Below, in pieces: positions 45,358 through 53,658 of a DNA stretch of 64,000 bases (the stretch's first letter is position 1; every line of letters starts with the position of its first letter). Source of the DNA: Clostridiales bacterium (GTDB taxonomy: Bacteria; Bacillota; Clostridia; Oscillospirales; Acutalibacteraceae). The notes beneath the pieces are model-generated. The model was not told where the DNA came from and did no database searches. It saw only the letters and a list, made by a program, of their open reading frames with translations. The position numbers were made by a program, and so were the translations under genes. Where the stretch lies: the NCBI GenBank assembly GCA_024690965.1, contig JAILOG010000009.1, positions 1 through 64,000 of the forward strand, written 5' to 3'.

Positions 45358-46277
45358 GAACTATACTGTATGGATACAGAAAAGAACACCTCTCTTTTTA
45401 TATAATCCCGGAGGAAGCCGACATAGTTCGGCAAATCTTTCGGGAGTACATATCGGGGAGAACAATGAAAAGTATAGCTGATGAATTAACGGCAAAAAAG
45501 ATCGTTTATTACAAGGATAAATGCACTTGGACAAAAAACGCAGTCTGCCGTATTCTTGAGAATAAGCATTATACGGGAGATTATGAATATCCTGCGATTA
45601 TATCAAGAAAAGACTATGAAACAGCTAACGCAATGAAAAGCGGAAAAGGTGGCAAAAGAGAATCCGACACTTCTGAAATTGCACTGTTAAAACGCAAAAT
45701 GTTCTGCTCAGAGTGTGGACATCGATACACACGGAGGAAAAACTATTCCGGGACACGAGAGCGTTGGACTTGCCCGAATCAATGTAAGCTCAGTTCCTTC
45801 CTTGATGATAACACACTGTATGAGAAACTAATAAAATTACTAAACCGCATAATAGATGATCCCAACTTGCTTCATTATAACGACACTACCGGAGAATTGT
45901 ACGAGCCGACACTTGAGCTAATACGGCAAGACAGAGAGATTGACAGAATGACAGAACAGAAAAACCCGAAATTTCTGCCGATTAAAAGCGTAATATATGA
46001 CGCTGCATCAAACCGCTTTGATTGCTGCCGGATTGATCCTTCAAAGGCAGTTACCGACAGGCTGATAGAATATTTGAATACGTTTGAAAAGTTGGGAACA
46101 CTTGATTTTTCACTTATAGAACGAATAGTAAAAACGATTATCGCGCACACAGACGGAAAACTTACTATTAAATTCATGAATGATAAAACAGTTGATGAGG
46201 AGGATAAAAATGCAAGCAGTAATGACAGCTCCGAGGATTGTAACGAAAATAGCCGCCAATCCATTATTAACGGCTAA
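45348..46277 (+). CDS. Recombinase-like protein lacking the catalytic domain
   Basis: A 309-residue protein starting at ATG 45348 after AAAGGAG. It begins directly with the recombinase DNA-binding domain (GYRKEHLSFYIIPEEADIVRQIF, in two parts) and has a zinc ribbon (CSECGHRYTRR, CPNQC), but no resolvase catalytic domain and so no serine nucleophile. It overlaps both neighbours. It must act as a DNA-binding partner of the other two recombinases, or be a stable truncation. Confidence 0.85.
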   Translation: MGLRTILYGYRKEHLSFYIIPEEADIVRQIFREYISGRTMKSIADELTAKKIVYYKDKCTWTKNAVCRILENKHYTGDYEYPAIISRKDYETANAMKSGKGGKRESDTSEIALLKRKMFCSECGHRYTRRKNYSGTRERWTCPNQCKLSSFLDDNTLYEKLIKLLNRIIDDPNLLHYNDTTGELYEPTLELIRQDREIDRMTEQKNPKFLPIKSVIYDAASNRFDCCRIDPSKAVTDRLIEYLNTFEKLGTLDFSLIERIVKTIIAHTDGKLTIKFMNDKTVDEEDKNASSNDSSEDCNENSRQSIING

Positions 46278-47859
46278 AAGCAACTCCAACAGACCGCTAA
46301 ATGTTGCGGCTTATTGCCGTGTAAGCACAGACGCCGAGGATCAGCTTAACAGCTACAAGGCTCAGATGGATTATTACAGAGATAAGATAATGAAAAATCC
46401 CAAGTGGCGGTTTGTTGACATATATGCCGATGAAGGAATCACGGGAACGCTTGCCCGTAAGCGTGATAACTTCCTGCGAATGATAGAAGATTGCGAAAAA
46501 GGCAAAATTGATCTTATCCTTACAAAGTCAGTATCACGATACGCCCGTAATGTTGTAGACAGCCTTAAATATATTCGCAAATTGAAATCAATGGGCATCG
46601 GAATATTTTTTGAAGAACAAAACATAAACTCTCTTACAGAGGAAAGCGAAACCTTTATCGGTATATACAGCGTAATCGCTCAAAGCGAGAGTGAGAATAT
46701 AAGCGGCAATGTGAAATGGGGGATTCATAAGCGTATGCAAAACGGAACATATGCCTGTCGTTTTAACCTACTTGGTTACAGGCGCGACGAGATAACAAAA
46801 GAACCGTATATAGTGCCTGAGGAGGCAGAGATTGTAAAGAAAATCTTCAATTTATATCTTGACGGCGCAAGCATTCAGCAACTTAAAAATTACTTAGAAA
46901 CAAATCATATTAAGACATTGCGGGGAAAGACTGAATGGAGTACCGACACAATAAGAAAGATGCTTCGAAATGAGAAGTACGTTGGAGATGTTATCTATCA
47001 AAAAACGTTTAGCTCTGACCCTATCAGCAAGCATGTTATAACCAATCGAGGTCAAAAGGATAAATATCTTATCAGCAATAATCATCCTGCAATTATTGAT
47101 CGAGATACATTTATGCAGGTACAAACAGAAGTTGCAAGACGTTCCGCAAAAAGGAAAACATCAGACCGTACGAGTACTGAATTGGGTAAATACAGTGGTA
47201 AGTATGCATTATCCGAAATCCTCGTATGCGGTAATTGCGGAAGCCCATACAAAAGGACAGTGTGGACAAAAGCCGGGTGTGATAAAAGAGTTTACTGGCG
47301 ATGCTTGAGTCGAATGGAACACGGCAAAAAATACTGCAAAGACTCAAAAGGTATAGATGAAATAAAGTTGCATGAAGCAATCTGCAGGGCAATGCAAAAA
47401 GGAATCAATGAAAGTCAGGAAGTTTATGCGCTGATTAAGGCAAATCTTTCGTATGCAATCTCAGGTTCGGAGAGTACATTTGATGTATTCTCTATAGAAA
47501 AGCACATTTCGCAAAAACAGTCTGAAGTCAGTAATATGGTAAAACTCAGTATGAAATCCGGTGCAAATGCAGAAAAGTATGAGGCAGAGATTACAAGGAT
47601 GTATTCTGAGATAATGACTCTTCGTCAGCAACTAAAACAGGCACAGCAAAGTATGCAGGATAGTATAAAGACAAATGAGAAAGTTTTGAAAGCAATAAAG
47701 TGGCTTGAGGAACATGAGGTCATTTTCGATAAATATGATGACACCGTTGTAAGAAGATTAGCGGATACAATTAGAGTAAATACAGATGAAACGATTACAG
47801 TTTATCTAAAAGGAGGTATCGAAATAACCGAACAGATCTGTCTGGATAAAAGCAAATAA
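46210..47859 (+). CDS. Large serine recombinase 2
   Basis: A 549-residue recombinase starting at ATG 46210 after AGGAGG. Catalytic Ser lies in AAYCRVSTDAEDQ (about residue 40), the active-site Arg residues in SVSRYARNVVD, and then the recombinase domain (YIVPEEAEIVKKIF), zinc ribbon (CGNCGSPYKR, CLSRMEHGKKYC) and a coiled coil (about 440-500). It overlaps the preceding gene by 68 bases. A strong terminator follows. Confidence 0.92.
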   Translation: MQAVMTAPRIVTKIAANPLLTAKSNSNRPLNVAAYCRVSTDAEDQLNSYKAQMDYYRDKIMKNPKWRFVDIYADEGITGTLARKRDNFLRMIEDCEKGKIDLILTKSVSRYARNVVDSLKYIRKLKSMGIGIFFEEQNINSLTEESETFIGIYSVIAQSESENISGNVKWGIHKRMQNGTYACRFNLLGYRRDEITKEPYIVPEEAEIVKKIFNLYLDGASIQQLKNYLETNHIKTLRGKTEWSTDTIRKMLRNEKYVGDVIYQKTFSSDPISKHVITNRGQKDKYLISNNHPAIIDRDTFMQVQTEVARRSAKRKTSDRTSTELGKYSGKYALSEILVCGNCGSPYKRTVWTKAGCDKRVYWRCLSRMEHGKKYCKDSKGIDEIKLHEAICRAMQKGINESQEVYALIKANLSYAISGSESTFDVFSIEKHISQKQSEVSNMVKLSMKSGANAEKYEAEITRMYSEIMTLRQQLKQAQQSMQDSIKTNEKVLKAIKWLEEHEVIFDKYDDTVVRRLADTIRVNTDETITVYLKGGIEITEQICLDKSK

Positions 47860-47870
47860 GGACTAAAAGA

Positions 47871-47919
47871 AGCGAAGTATTGTATCATAGTTTTTGAATG
47901 ACAATACTTCGCTGTAATC
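47871..47919 (+). terminator. Terminator after the recombinase triplet
   Basis: AGCGAAGTATTGT (47871-47883) pairs perfectly with ACAATACTTCGCT (47901-47913). A T-run is weak, but the 13-bp stem is strong and in place to end the operon. Confidence 0.7.
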
Positions 47920-47974
47920 TGTTTTTACTTGTAAATACAGATATTTATAAAATAAGTTTGTTATTGATGGGTAC

Positions 47975-48002
47975 TTGACCGAAATATATAAAGAATTAGA
48001 AT
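47975..48002 (+). promoter_or_regulatory. Promoter outside the left recombinase-like site
   Basis: TTGACC (47975-47980), 16 bases, TAGAAT (47997-48002). It points into the 27-bp site at 48042 and the NTPase gene beyond. Only 28 bases separate site and gene, so the gene's promoter most likely lies here, outside the site. Confidence 0.6.
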
Positions 48003-48041
48003 CACACTGTTGCGCTCTTAATCACTATTGATGAAGCTTAT

Positions 48042-48068
48042 CTTACAATAACTATTTATTATTGTAAG
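48042..48068 (+). repeat. 27-bp recombinase-like site, left copy
   Basis: Inverted 10-bp arms CTTACAATAA and TTATTGTAAG flank a 7-bp centre CTATTTA. The same 27 bp occurs in inverted orientation at 52190-52216. Arm-spacer-arm layout equals that of tyrosine-recombinase core sites. Here the palindrome extends outward to 13-bp arms (48038-48072). Confidence 0.85.
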
Positions 48069-48096
48069 ATAAACGCGAAATAAAAATGGTGATTAT

Positions 48097-50511
48097 ATGA
48101 TTATTAATAATGTGTCTATTCTTTCAAAAAAGCAGAAAAAGGCACTGTTAATTATTTCTTTAATTGTAGATATAATAGCAACATTGATCTTTTCTTCTCT
48201 AATAATTATCACTTATAAAAGCAATTCCGAATTTTTTAACAATAAATATACTGCCATAGTTATTTTAACGGTTTTAGGAACTGTACCGATTGGAGATATG
48301 TTTTATGTTTTCAAAAAGAAAAAATCATATATTTTTCGGATAATTAATGCCGTATCATCAAAAAAAACACTATTATCAAAGTCGAACATGTCTATTAACT
48401 CAGTTCAACTGAAATTATGTGAAAGGATATCGGGAAGCAATGATAAAACCGGATTAATATATGTCTATGGAAAAAAGAACAAAGGAAAAACAACAGGTGT
48501 AATTTTCTTATTAGAAAGTTTATTATTAAATAATAATTATATTGACAATAGCAATATCATTAATACTTTTACTTATATCGACTGTACAAATGAAAAGCAG
48601 GGTATTATAGACTATTTTTATATTAATAGCAACGTTTTAGATAGAATAAAAAAATTCGAGAACAAGTTGGTTGTTATAGACAATGTTGAGTGCCTTGGAA
48701 AAGCATTTTTGGAGGATAATATTAATCTATTTTCATCTAAAAAAAGTGTTTTTATTATAGTTGAAGATACTAACAGCGATGTGGGCTTATTAGATGACAA
48801 TGATACTAATTATGCTCTGCATATTTGCAACTTTAACAAAAGCGTTTTTAGCATGATTAAATCTATCGATATAAAAAGTATGATTAGCAACATGAATAGT
48901 CATGAAAAAAGAGTATTATATGCTCTTTATTTATTTTCAATATCATATTCTTTTGTTAATAAGAATGTATTATCCGAAATACTTGGATATAAAAAAAGAG
49001 AGTTTAATAAGATTTATAAGATAATACAGAACAAAAATCTTTTTGTTGATTTTCCGTTTAATGATTCTTACTGCTTTTGCTATAGAAAATCAGAATTAAG
49101 AAACGTAAACAACATAACAACCATTCAAGACGCTGAATATAGTTATGTGCTGGATAAATTCATTAAATCAGACTTATTGGACAGTGAAATAAAGTGGTTA
49201 TGCCTGATTAGAAGCTCATTTCAAAAAGTATCTTGTTATAGCAATCAATATCGCCTTGATTTATTCTATAAAGCATTATATAATGGGGATTATAAAAAGC
49301 TATACGATGAATTGGCTTTTGCTACAAAAGATGACGAGCGCAAAGGCAAACTGTTCTTATATGAAAAAGCGTACTTGTCTTTTTATTTGGGAAAGCATTT
49401 AGAAGCTTCGAAAATATATAGAACTATGATTAGCAATTGCTCAAATGCTAATCATAAAAAGACTTTGATGCTACACATTATTGAAAGTAGCCATGGAAAT
49501 CCCAACAGTATTAACATGAAAATGATCGGAGACTTTATTAAAGAATTAAAACTTCACTCCGACTTGTTCTCTGTTTTCGCCGAATACTGGGAGGTTCATA
49601 TAAACAGCGAAAAAGGGATTTTTAATCCATCTAAACTATCTAAGATTAGAAGCAAATTGCAGGGTAACCTCCAGGGAATTGATAATAATACCATTAACAT
49701 AGGTAATTCTATTATCCAGCGTACATTTACCGATGAAATAAGAATAAATCATATATTGGGCAACAATGAAATGTTGCGTCTTTATTCAGAGTACGTTGAC
49801 TTCTTGAATACTTGTAGCGATGCAATGAAAGAATATTATAGCAATTTGTATATTGAAGCTAATCACATTCACTATATTCTTTTATTGAATAGCATATTGA
49901 ATATTGAACGCGAAGAGTATGATCTTGAAGAATTAATTAAAACCGCAGACGAATACTACAATAAAGCAATTAATTGTTCCTATGCTGATGAAAAATCTCG
50001 CAGAGCTGCACGGGTTAAACAATTAGATCTGTGTTGTTTTTATAATGATTTTAATGTTGATGAAGCTGTATCTCAAATAAATGTATTTCGTATTCATTCG
50101 CAAATCAATAGTGTCGGCGTACATGAGGCATATTGTGAAACTTTGTTGATGAAAATGCTAATTATTGATTCTTGTAATATAGACAATTATAATGGATTTA
50201 ATTTCAATGAATCAAAAATGAAAGATATCTATATGCACTTTCAAAAATCTGTAGAAATATATAATGCGTATGGAAATGAATACGGTGTATTTAGGTCTAG
50301 ATTTATTATACTTTTATTTGAATTACTTTTTTCTACCAAAGATTCGACAGAAAAAGTAATTAAAAAACTTGTTGATTTAATTGGCAATCATATAAATTAT
50401 AGCAAAGAAAAAATGATAGTTGAATGTCTCTATAGAAAAATAAAAGAGCAATCAATTACAAAAATGCAACTTATATCATTAATCAAAGCTTATCCGATAA
50501 TTCTCCAGTAA
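48097..50511 (+). CDS. Membrane-anchored STAND-like NTPase with helical repeats
   Basis: An 804-residue protein. Two N-terminal membrane spans (about 16-40 and 50-70) are followed by a P-loop NTPase domain: Walker A YGKKNKGKTT (Gly125-Thr132) and Walker B KLVVIDNVE (Asp195). A winged-helix-like segment and a long alpha-helical, TPR-like region (about 370-800) make up the rest. This STAND layout is typical of sensors in conflict and signalling systems. AT-rich, unlike the upstream recombinases. Its end overlaps the convergent gene by 29 bases. Function unknown. Confidence 0.7.
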   Translation: MIINNVSILSKKQKKALLIISLIVDIIATLIFSSLIIITYKSNSEFFNNKYTAIVILTVLGTVPIGDMFYVFKKKKSYIFRIINAVSSKKTLLSKSNMSINSVQLKLCERISGSNDKTGLIYVYGKKNKGKTTGVIFLLESLLLNNNYIDNSNIINTFTYIDCTNEKQGIIDYFYINSNVLDRIKKFENKLVVIDNVECLGKAFLEDNINLFSSKKSVFIIVEDTNSDVGLLDDNDTNYALHICNFNKSVFSMIKSIDIKSMISNMNSHEKRVLYALYLFSISYSFVNKNVLSEILGYKKREFNKIYKIIQNKNLFVDFPFNDSYCFCYRKSELRNVNNITTIQDAEYSYVLDKFIKSDLLDSEIKWLCLIRSSFQKVSCYSNQYRLDLFYKALYNGDYKKLYDELAFATKDDERKGKLFLYEKAYLSFYLGKHLEASKIYRTMISNCSNANHKKTLMLHIIESSHGNPNSINMKMIGDFIKELKLHSDLFSVFAEYWEVHINSEKGIFNPSKLSKIRSKLQGNLQGIDNNTINIGNSIIQRTFTDEIRINHILGNNEMLRLYSEYVDFLNTCSDAMKEYYSNLYIEANHIHYILLLNSILNIEREEYDLEELIKTADEYYNKAINCSYADEKSRRAARVKQLDLCCFYNDFNVDEAVSQINVFRIHSQINSVGVHEAYCETLLMKMLIIDSCNIDNYNGFNFNESKMKDIYMHFQKSVEIYNAYGNEYGVFRSRFIILLFELLFSTKDSTEKVIKKLVDLIGNHINYSKEKMIVECLYRKIKEQSITKMQLISLIKAYPIILQ

Positions 50512-52144
50512 TAATTATTTTATTTATAAGCTTTTCTGCTTTTTTAATGAGTTTATTTGATATTTCATCATAATATGCTTCAGTCATAATTGCTGCCAAT
50601 TCTTTTATATGGCAAGGCCTTAAGCCCATTCTGACAGCTGCGCTCATTCCAATCCGCAACCCATATCCCAAATTATATGGTAAGAGCCTGTAATTGGTTA
50701 ATATATGTAATTGCTCTAGCTTAAGGTAGTATTTATAGCTTTCCTCTTTTGTATTGCATAGTATCCAAATATGTAATGTGGATGGATTAGCTGTGTCTCT
50801 TTTAATCACCGGAAGGTTATTATTTAGCAATAACTCTTCTAATTTTTTTACGCATTCTATTGTTAACTCAGAGTATTCTATAAATTCTCGAGAACTTAAA
50901 AGTGGCATAAGGGATTTTGCTATAGCCATAGGATGTGTGTTTGAAATGTATGTTTTTGCGTTTAATAAATAGTCGTTCCATATATCAGAGCGCTCTTTTA
51001 CCGCAATAATACCTTTTTGCGGTCCTGGATAGTTTTTGTGAAGTGTGGATACTATCATGTCAAAACCCATATCAAAAGGATTTACATAATGACCGGTTAA
51101 TATCTGAACCAAGTATTGTGATGCATCGAATATTTTGTATATGTCGTTGTATTTTTTTAACCATGAAAAATCCTCATAAACTAAACCTTCGCTACGATCG
51201 ACAAATATAAAATTAGGATGCTTTTCTTCTATCAGCTCAATTGTTTTTTCAACATTTACCGACTTATTATTGTTGTCTGGAATCATATGAATTACGTTTA
51301 CATTAAAACTCTCGAGTATTTTTGTTGTTGCAAAATGACCTCCACATTCTTCTGGAAGTAACATTACAATATTGCTATTCTTTACAATACACAAAAAGAG
51401 AACCAAATGTGCATTTAATCCAGAAAGCGTTTTTAAGTCTACATCGTAAGCTTTGAGTCTGGTTTTCCATTCCTCTTTTATGGTTTCAAAGAAACGTATA
51501 TAATCGTTTCTTCCGGCAAATATTACTCTATCATTAACATCCTTAAATCTATCACTAACATATAAACCTTCAAAAAAATCTGTTCTATATTCCTTTTTGT
51601 ACATTGGAATATTTTCTGTTGGATTTAATATTAAGGAGTGAAGAAAAGACTCTTTTAATTTTGTCAACTCATAATGATATATATACATACTATCAATTTT
51701 TAATTTATAAAAAATATCAGCTGTGCTGTTAGAATAACGTTTTGTTAGTTTAAATCCATTTTTAGTCAAGATATGATGTATCGAAGTCCCATCTTCCATA
51801 GTTGCTGCTTTAATAATGTATATTTTTTTAATCATACAGAAATCAATAAGAGAGTTGAGAAGTTTTTGGCCAATTCCTTTATTATGGTATTTTTTTAACA
51901 CAAAAAATCTTCTCAATTCATAGAAGTTTTCTTTAGGTCTTAAAGCTATCGTCCCGACTATCTTTTTATTGTCATCTATTGCGCACCAAAAACACCCTTC
52001 ATTCATGTATTCATTTGAAAGGTTAATTATATCAATGTCTTTATTTGAAAAATCGACAACTCTTTTGTTTTCTCTAAACACTTTTCTGAAAAAGCTCTGT
52101 ATATCGGCACTTAATTCTTCGGTATAACAAACTATATTAAACAT
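50483..52144 (-). CDS. GNAT acetyltransferase fused to a serine-hydroxymethyltransferase-like PLP domain
   Basis: A 553-residue two-domain protein. Residues 1-150 are a GNAT domain with the acetyl-CoA loop KYHNKGIGQKLL (about 85-96). Residues about 165-553 resemble SHMT: NPTENIP (174-180), EECGGHFAT with His270, IFDASQY with Asp340, and the PLP lysine Lys370 in STLHKNYPGPQKG, equal to the THKTLRGPRGG motif of SHMT. The usual family name of the PLP domain is uncertain; other fold-type I enzymes are possible. Convergent with the NTPase gene. Substrate unknown. Confidence 0.78.
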   Translation of the reverse strand: MFNIVCYTEELSADIQSFFRKVFRENKRVVDFSNKDIDIINLSNEYMNEGCFWCAIDDNKKIVGTIALRPKENFYELRRFFVLKKYHNKGIGQKLLNSLIDFCMIKKIYIIKAATMEDGTSIHHILTKNGFKLTKRYSNSTADIFYKLKIDSMYIYHYELTKLKESFLHSLILNPTENIPMYKKEYRTDFFEGLYVSDRFKDVNDRVIFAGRNDYIRFFETIKEEWKTRLKAYDVDLKTLSGLNAHLVLFLCIVKNSNIVMLLPEECGGHFATTKILESFNVNVIHMIPDNNNKSVNVEKTIELIEEKHPNFIFVDRSEGLVYEDFSWLKKYNDIYKIFDASQYLVQILTGHYVNPFDMGFDMIVSTLHKNYPGPQKGIIAVKERSDIWNDYLLNAKTYISNTHPMAIAKSLMPLLSSREFIEYSELTIECVKKLEELLLNNNLPVIKRDTANPSTLHIWILCNTKEESYKYYLKLEQLHILTNYRLLPYNLGYGLRIGMSAAVRMGLRPCHIKELAAIMTEAYYDEISNKLIKKAEKLINKIIITGELSDKL

Positions 52145-52189
52145 ACAAAACCTCGAACTATTAAGATTAGTGTATCATTAAACATTAAC

Positions 52190-52216
52190 TTACAATAATA
52201 AATAGTTATTGTAAGT
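52190..52216 (-). repeat. 27-bp recombinase-like site, right copy
   Basis: Exact reverse complement of 48042-48068, with centre TAAATAG read on the plus strand. It lies 45 bases before the GNAT-SHMT gene start and 68 bases before the XerC/D-like recombinase gene. Confidence 0.85.
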
Positions 52217-52230
52217 TTTTATTTTTGTAA

Positions 52231-52259
52231 TCATATCATATTTTGGTAAAATATTCAAT
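52231..52259 (-). promoter_or_regulatory. Promoter outside the right recombinase-like site
   Basis: On the minus strand TTGAAT (complement of 52254-52259), 17 bases, TATGAT (complement of 52231-52236). It points through the right 27-bp site into the GNAT-SHMT gene. Confidence 0.6.
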
Positions 52260-52284
52260 ATCTTATCGAAATTTGAGGTGTGAA

Positions 52285-53196
52285 ATGAAAGATTTAAACT
52301 CTATCTTGAGCCAATTTATAATGACAATTCAATCAACAAAGAACCTATCTTCCAAGACAGTAATAGCTTATAGTTCGGATTTGAATGATTTTTGCAAATA
52401 TTTAGAGAACAGAGAACTTGATAATTCTACGGTTTTAGAGTATGTGCAGTATCTAGTTACAGAAAGAAATCTAAAAGATAGTACAATTAATCGAAAGCTG
52501 GTAGCATTAAAGGTGTTTTTTGAATATCTATACTGCCAGGGTTGCATAGATCAGAATTACTATCGTTCACATGTGTTTAGATTCAAAAAAGAACGCAAAT
52601 TGCCTAAGACTTTGACAATTAAGGAAGTTTCGAAGCTTTTAAAGTCTTTGTTAGAACAAATACTCGCTGCAAAAAGCGATTATGAAATCTGGAAATCAAC
52701 AAGAAACTTAGCAGTAATTGATATCTTGATAAGCACAGGTATACGTATAGGAGAGGCATCATCGATATCAATAAGTGATATTATCATTCCGGAACGAACC
52801 ATATTAATACACGGGAAAGGAAGAAAACAACGACTCATTTATATTTCATGCTCGAATACTTGGATAAACCTCATGCAGTGGATAAAAATAAGGGATAAAT
52901 ATCCTGTATATACAGATAAACTATTTGTTAACCGCAGTGGCAATCAAATAAGCATACATGGAATCGAATACATTTTTAACACACAGAAAGTTTCAGCCGG
53001 TATCAATAAGAATTCTACGCCACATTATTTGAGACATACGTTTGCAACCAACCTTTTAGCAAATGGAGCGGATTTGAGATCGGTACAGGAAATATTAGGG
53101 CATAGTAATATTTCAACAACAGAAATTTATACTGAAGTTACTAATAAGCGTAAAAAGCAGGTTTTAAATAAATATAATTATCGAAACAAACTGTGA
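52285..53196 (+). CDS. XerC/D-like tyrosine recombinase
   Basis: A 303-residue recombinase of XerC/XerD size. ATG 52285 follows GAGGTG; a longer reading from 52243 lacks a ribosome site. The N-terminal SAM-like domain (1-95) is followed by the catalytic domain with Arg in STGIRIGEASSI, His-x-x-Arg in HYLRHTFATNLL, His in LGHSNISTTEIYT and Tyr in EIYTEV. No arm-binding domain, so it needs only simple core sites, such as the 27-bp sites beside it. Probably acts on the 48-52 kb segment. Confidence 0.9.
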   Translation: MKDLNSILSQFIMTIQSTKNLSSKTVIAYSSDLNDFCKYLENRELDNSTVLEYVQYLVTERNLKDSTINRKLVALKVFFEYLYCQGCIDQNYYRSHVFRFKKERKLPKTLTIKEVSKLLKSLLEQILAAKSDYEIWKSTRNLAVIDILISTGIRIGEASSISISDIIIPERTILIHGKGRKQRLIYISCSNTWINLMQWIKIRDKYPVYTDKLFVNRSGNQISIHGIEYIFNTQKVSAGINKNSTPHYLRHTFATNLLANGADLRSVQEILGHSNISTTEIYTEVTNKRKKQVLNKYNYRNKL

Positions 53197-53266
53197 ACTT
53201 GTTAATAGCTAAATAATTGTTGCTGATAGGATGGAATACACAGTGAAATGAATATGAATATGCGTT

Positions 53267-53310
53267 GATTAGAAATATCCCTTCATTGTAGATTAGAAAT
53301 ATCCCTTCAT
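53267..53310 (+). repeat. 20-bp tandem direct repeat after the recombinase
   Basis: GATTAGAAATATCCCTTCAT occurs at 53267-53286 and 53291-53310, four bases apart. It could be a binding site for a regulator or recombinase, or a replication slip. The 53197-53373 gap holds nothing else clear. Confidence 0.75.
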
Positions 53311-53373
53311 ACTATTGATTTATTATATTGTATTATGGTACAATATTTGTAAGAATTTGTTGAGGGATGTAAT

Positions 53374-53640
53374 ATGATATTTTTAAAAGATAAATTATTG
53401 ATCATTCTTACTCAAATTATGATTTCCGTTATTGATGTTGCGAATCTATTCATTGCAGATATTATCATATATGAAACTACCAGTGGGTTTTCTTTTGATT
53501 ATGGTGCTTTGCTTCACAATTTGCTTTTTTGGGTGCTACTATCAAACGAGACAAATCCGAACCCTAAACCAATCGGCGAAGGGTTCGGATTTGTCGTTTA
53601 TTTCGACTATCCGAATTTTAATCTCAAGAACAAAAAATAA
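53374..53640 (+). CDS. Small membrane protein, probably truncated
   Basis: An 88-residue reading frame with a fair ribosome site (GAGGGATG). The first 55 residues form two hydrophobic segments (LLIILTQIMISVIDVANLF and LLHNLLFWVLLS). From about residue 58 the frame runs through a perfect 15-bp hairpin, so the C-terminus is unlikely to be native. Perhaps a gene cut by insertion of the TnpV-bearing unit. Low certainty that it is expressed. Confidence 0.4.
   Translation: MIFLKDKLLIILTQIMISVIDVANLFIADIIIYETTSGFSFDYGALLHNLLFWVLLSNETNPNPKPIGEGFGFVVYFDYPNFNLKNKK
53550..53595. terminator. 15-bp perfect hairpin
   Basis: GACAAATCCGAACCC (53550-53564) pairs with GGGTTCGGATTTGTC (53581-53595). Flanking CG and AAAC/GTTT extend the stem. 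It may be a terminator or the end of a small mobile unit that begins here and carries tnpV. Confidence 0.7.
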
Positions 53641-53658
53641 AAATCGGAGGTCAAGAAA

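Larger units (their letters stand above)
38239..47913 (+). mobile_element. LexA/ImmA-ParB-serine-recombinase mobile module (limits approximate)
   Basis: All genes are on one strand: LexA-like repressor, metalloprotease, zinc ribbon, sigma-like factor, ParB-like pair, MazF-like toxin and serine-recombinase triplet. This is regulatory and integration machinery without conjugation genes, so it is an end of a larger element or a mobilizable/degenerate one. Attachment sites were not found. The neighbouring clusters at 32.4-38.1 kb and 48-53 kb could be its cargo. Confidence 0.55.
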
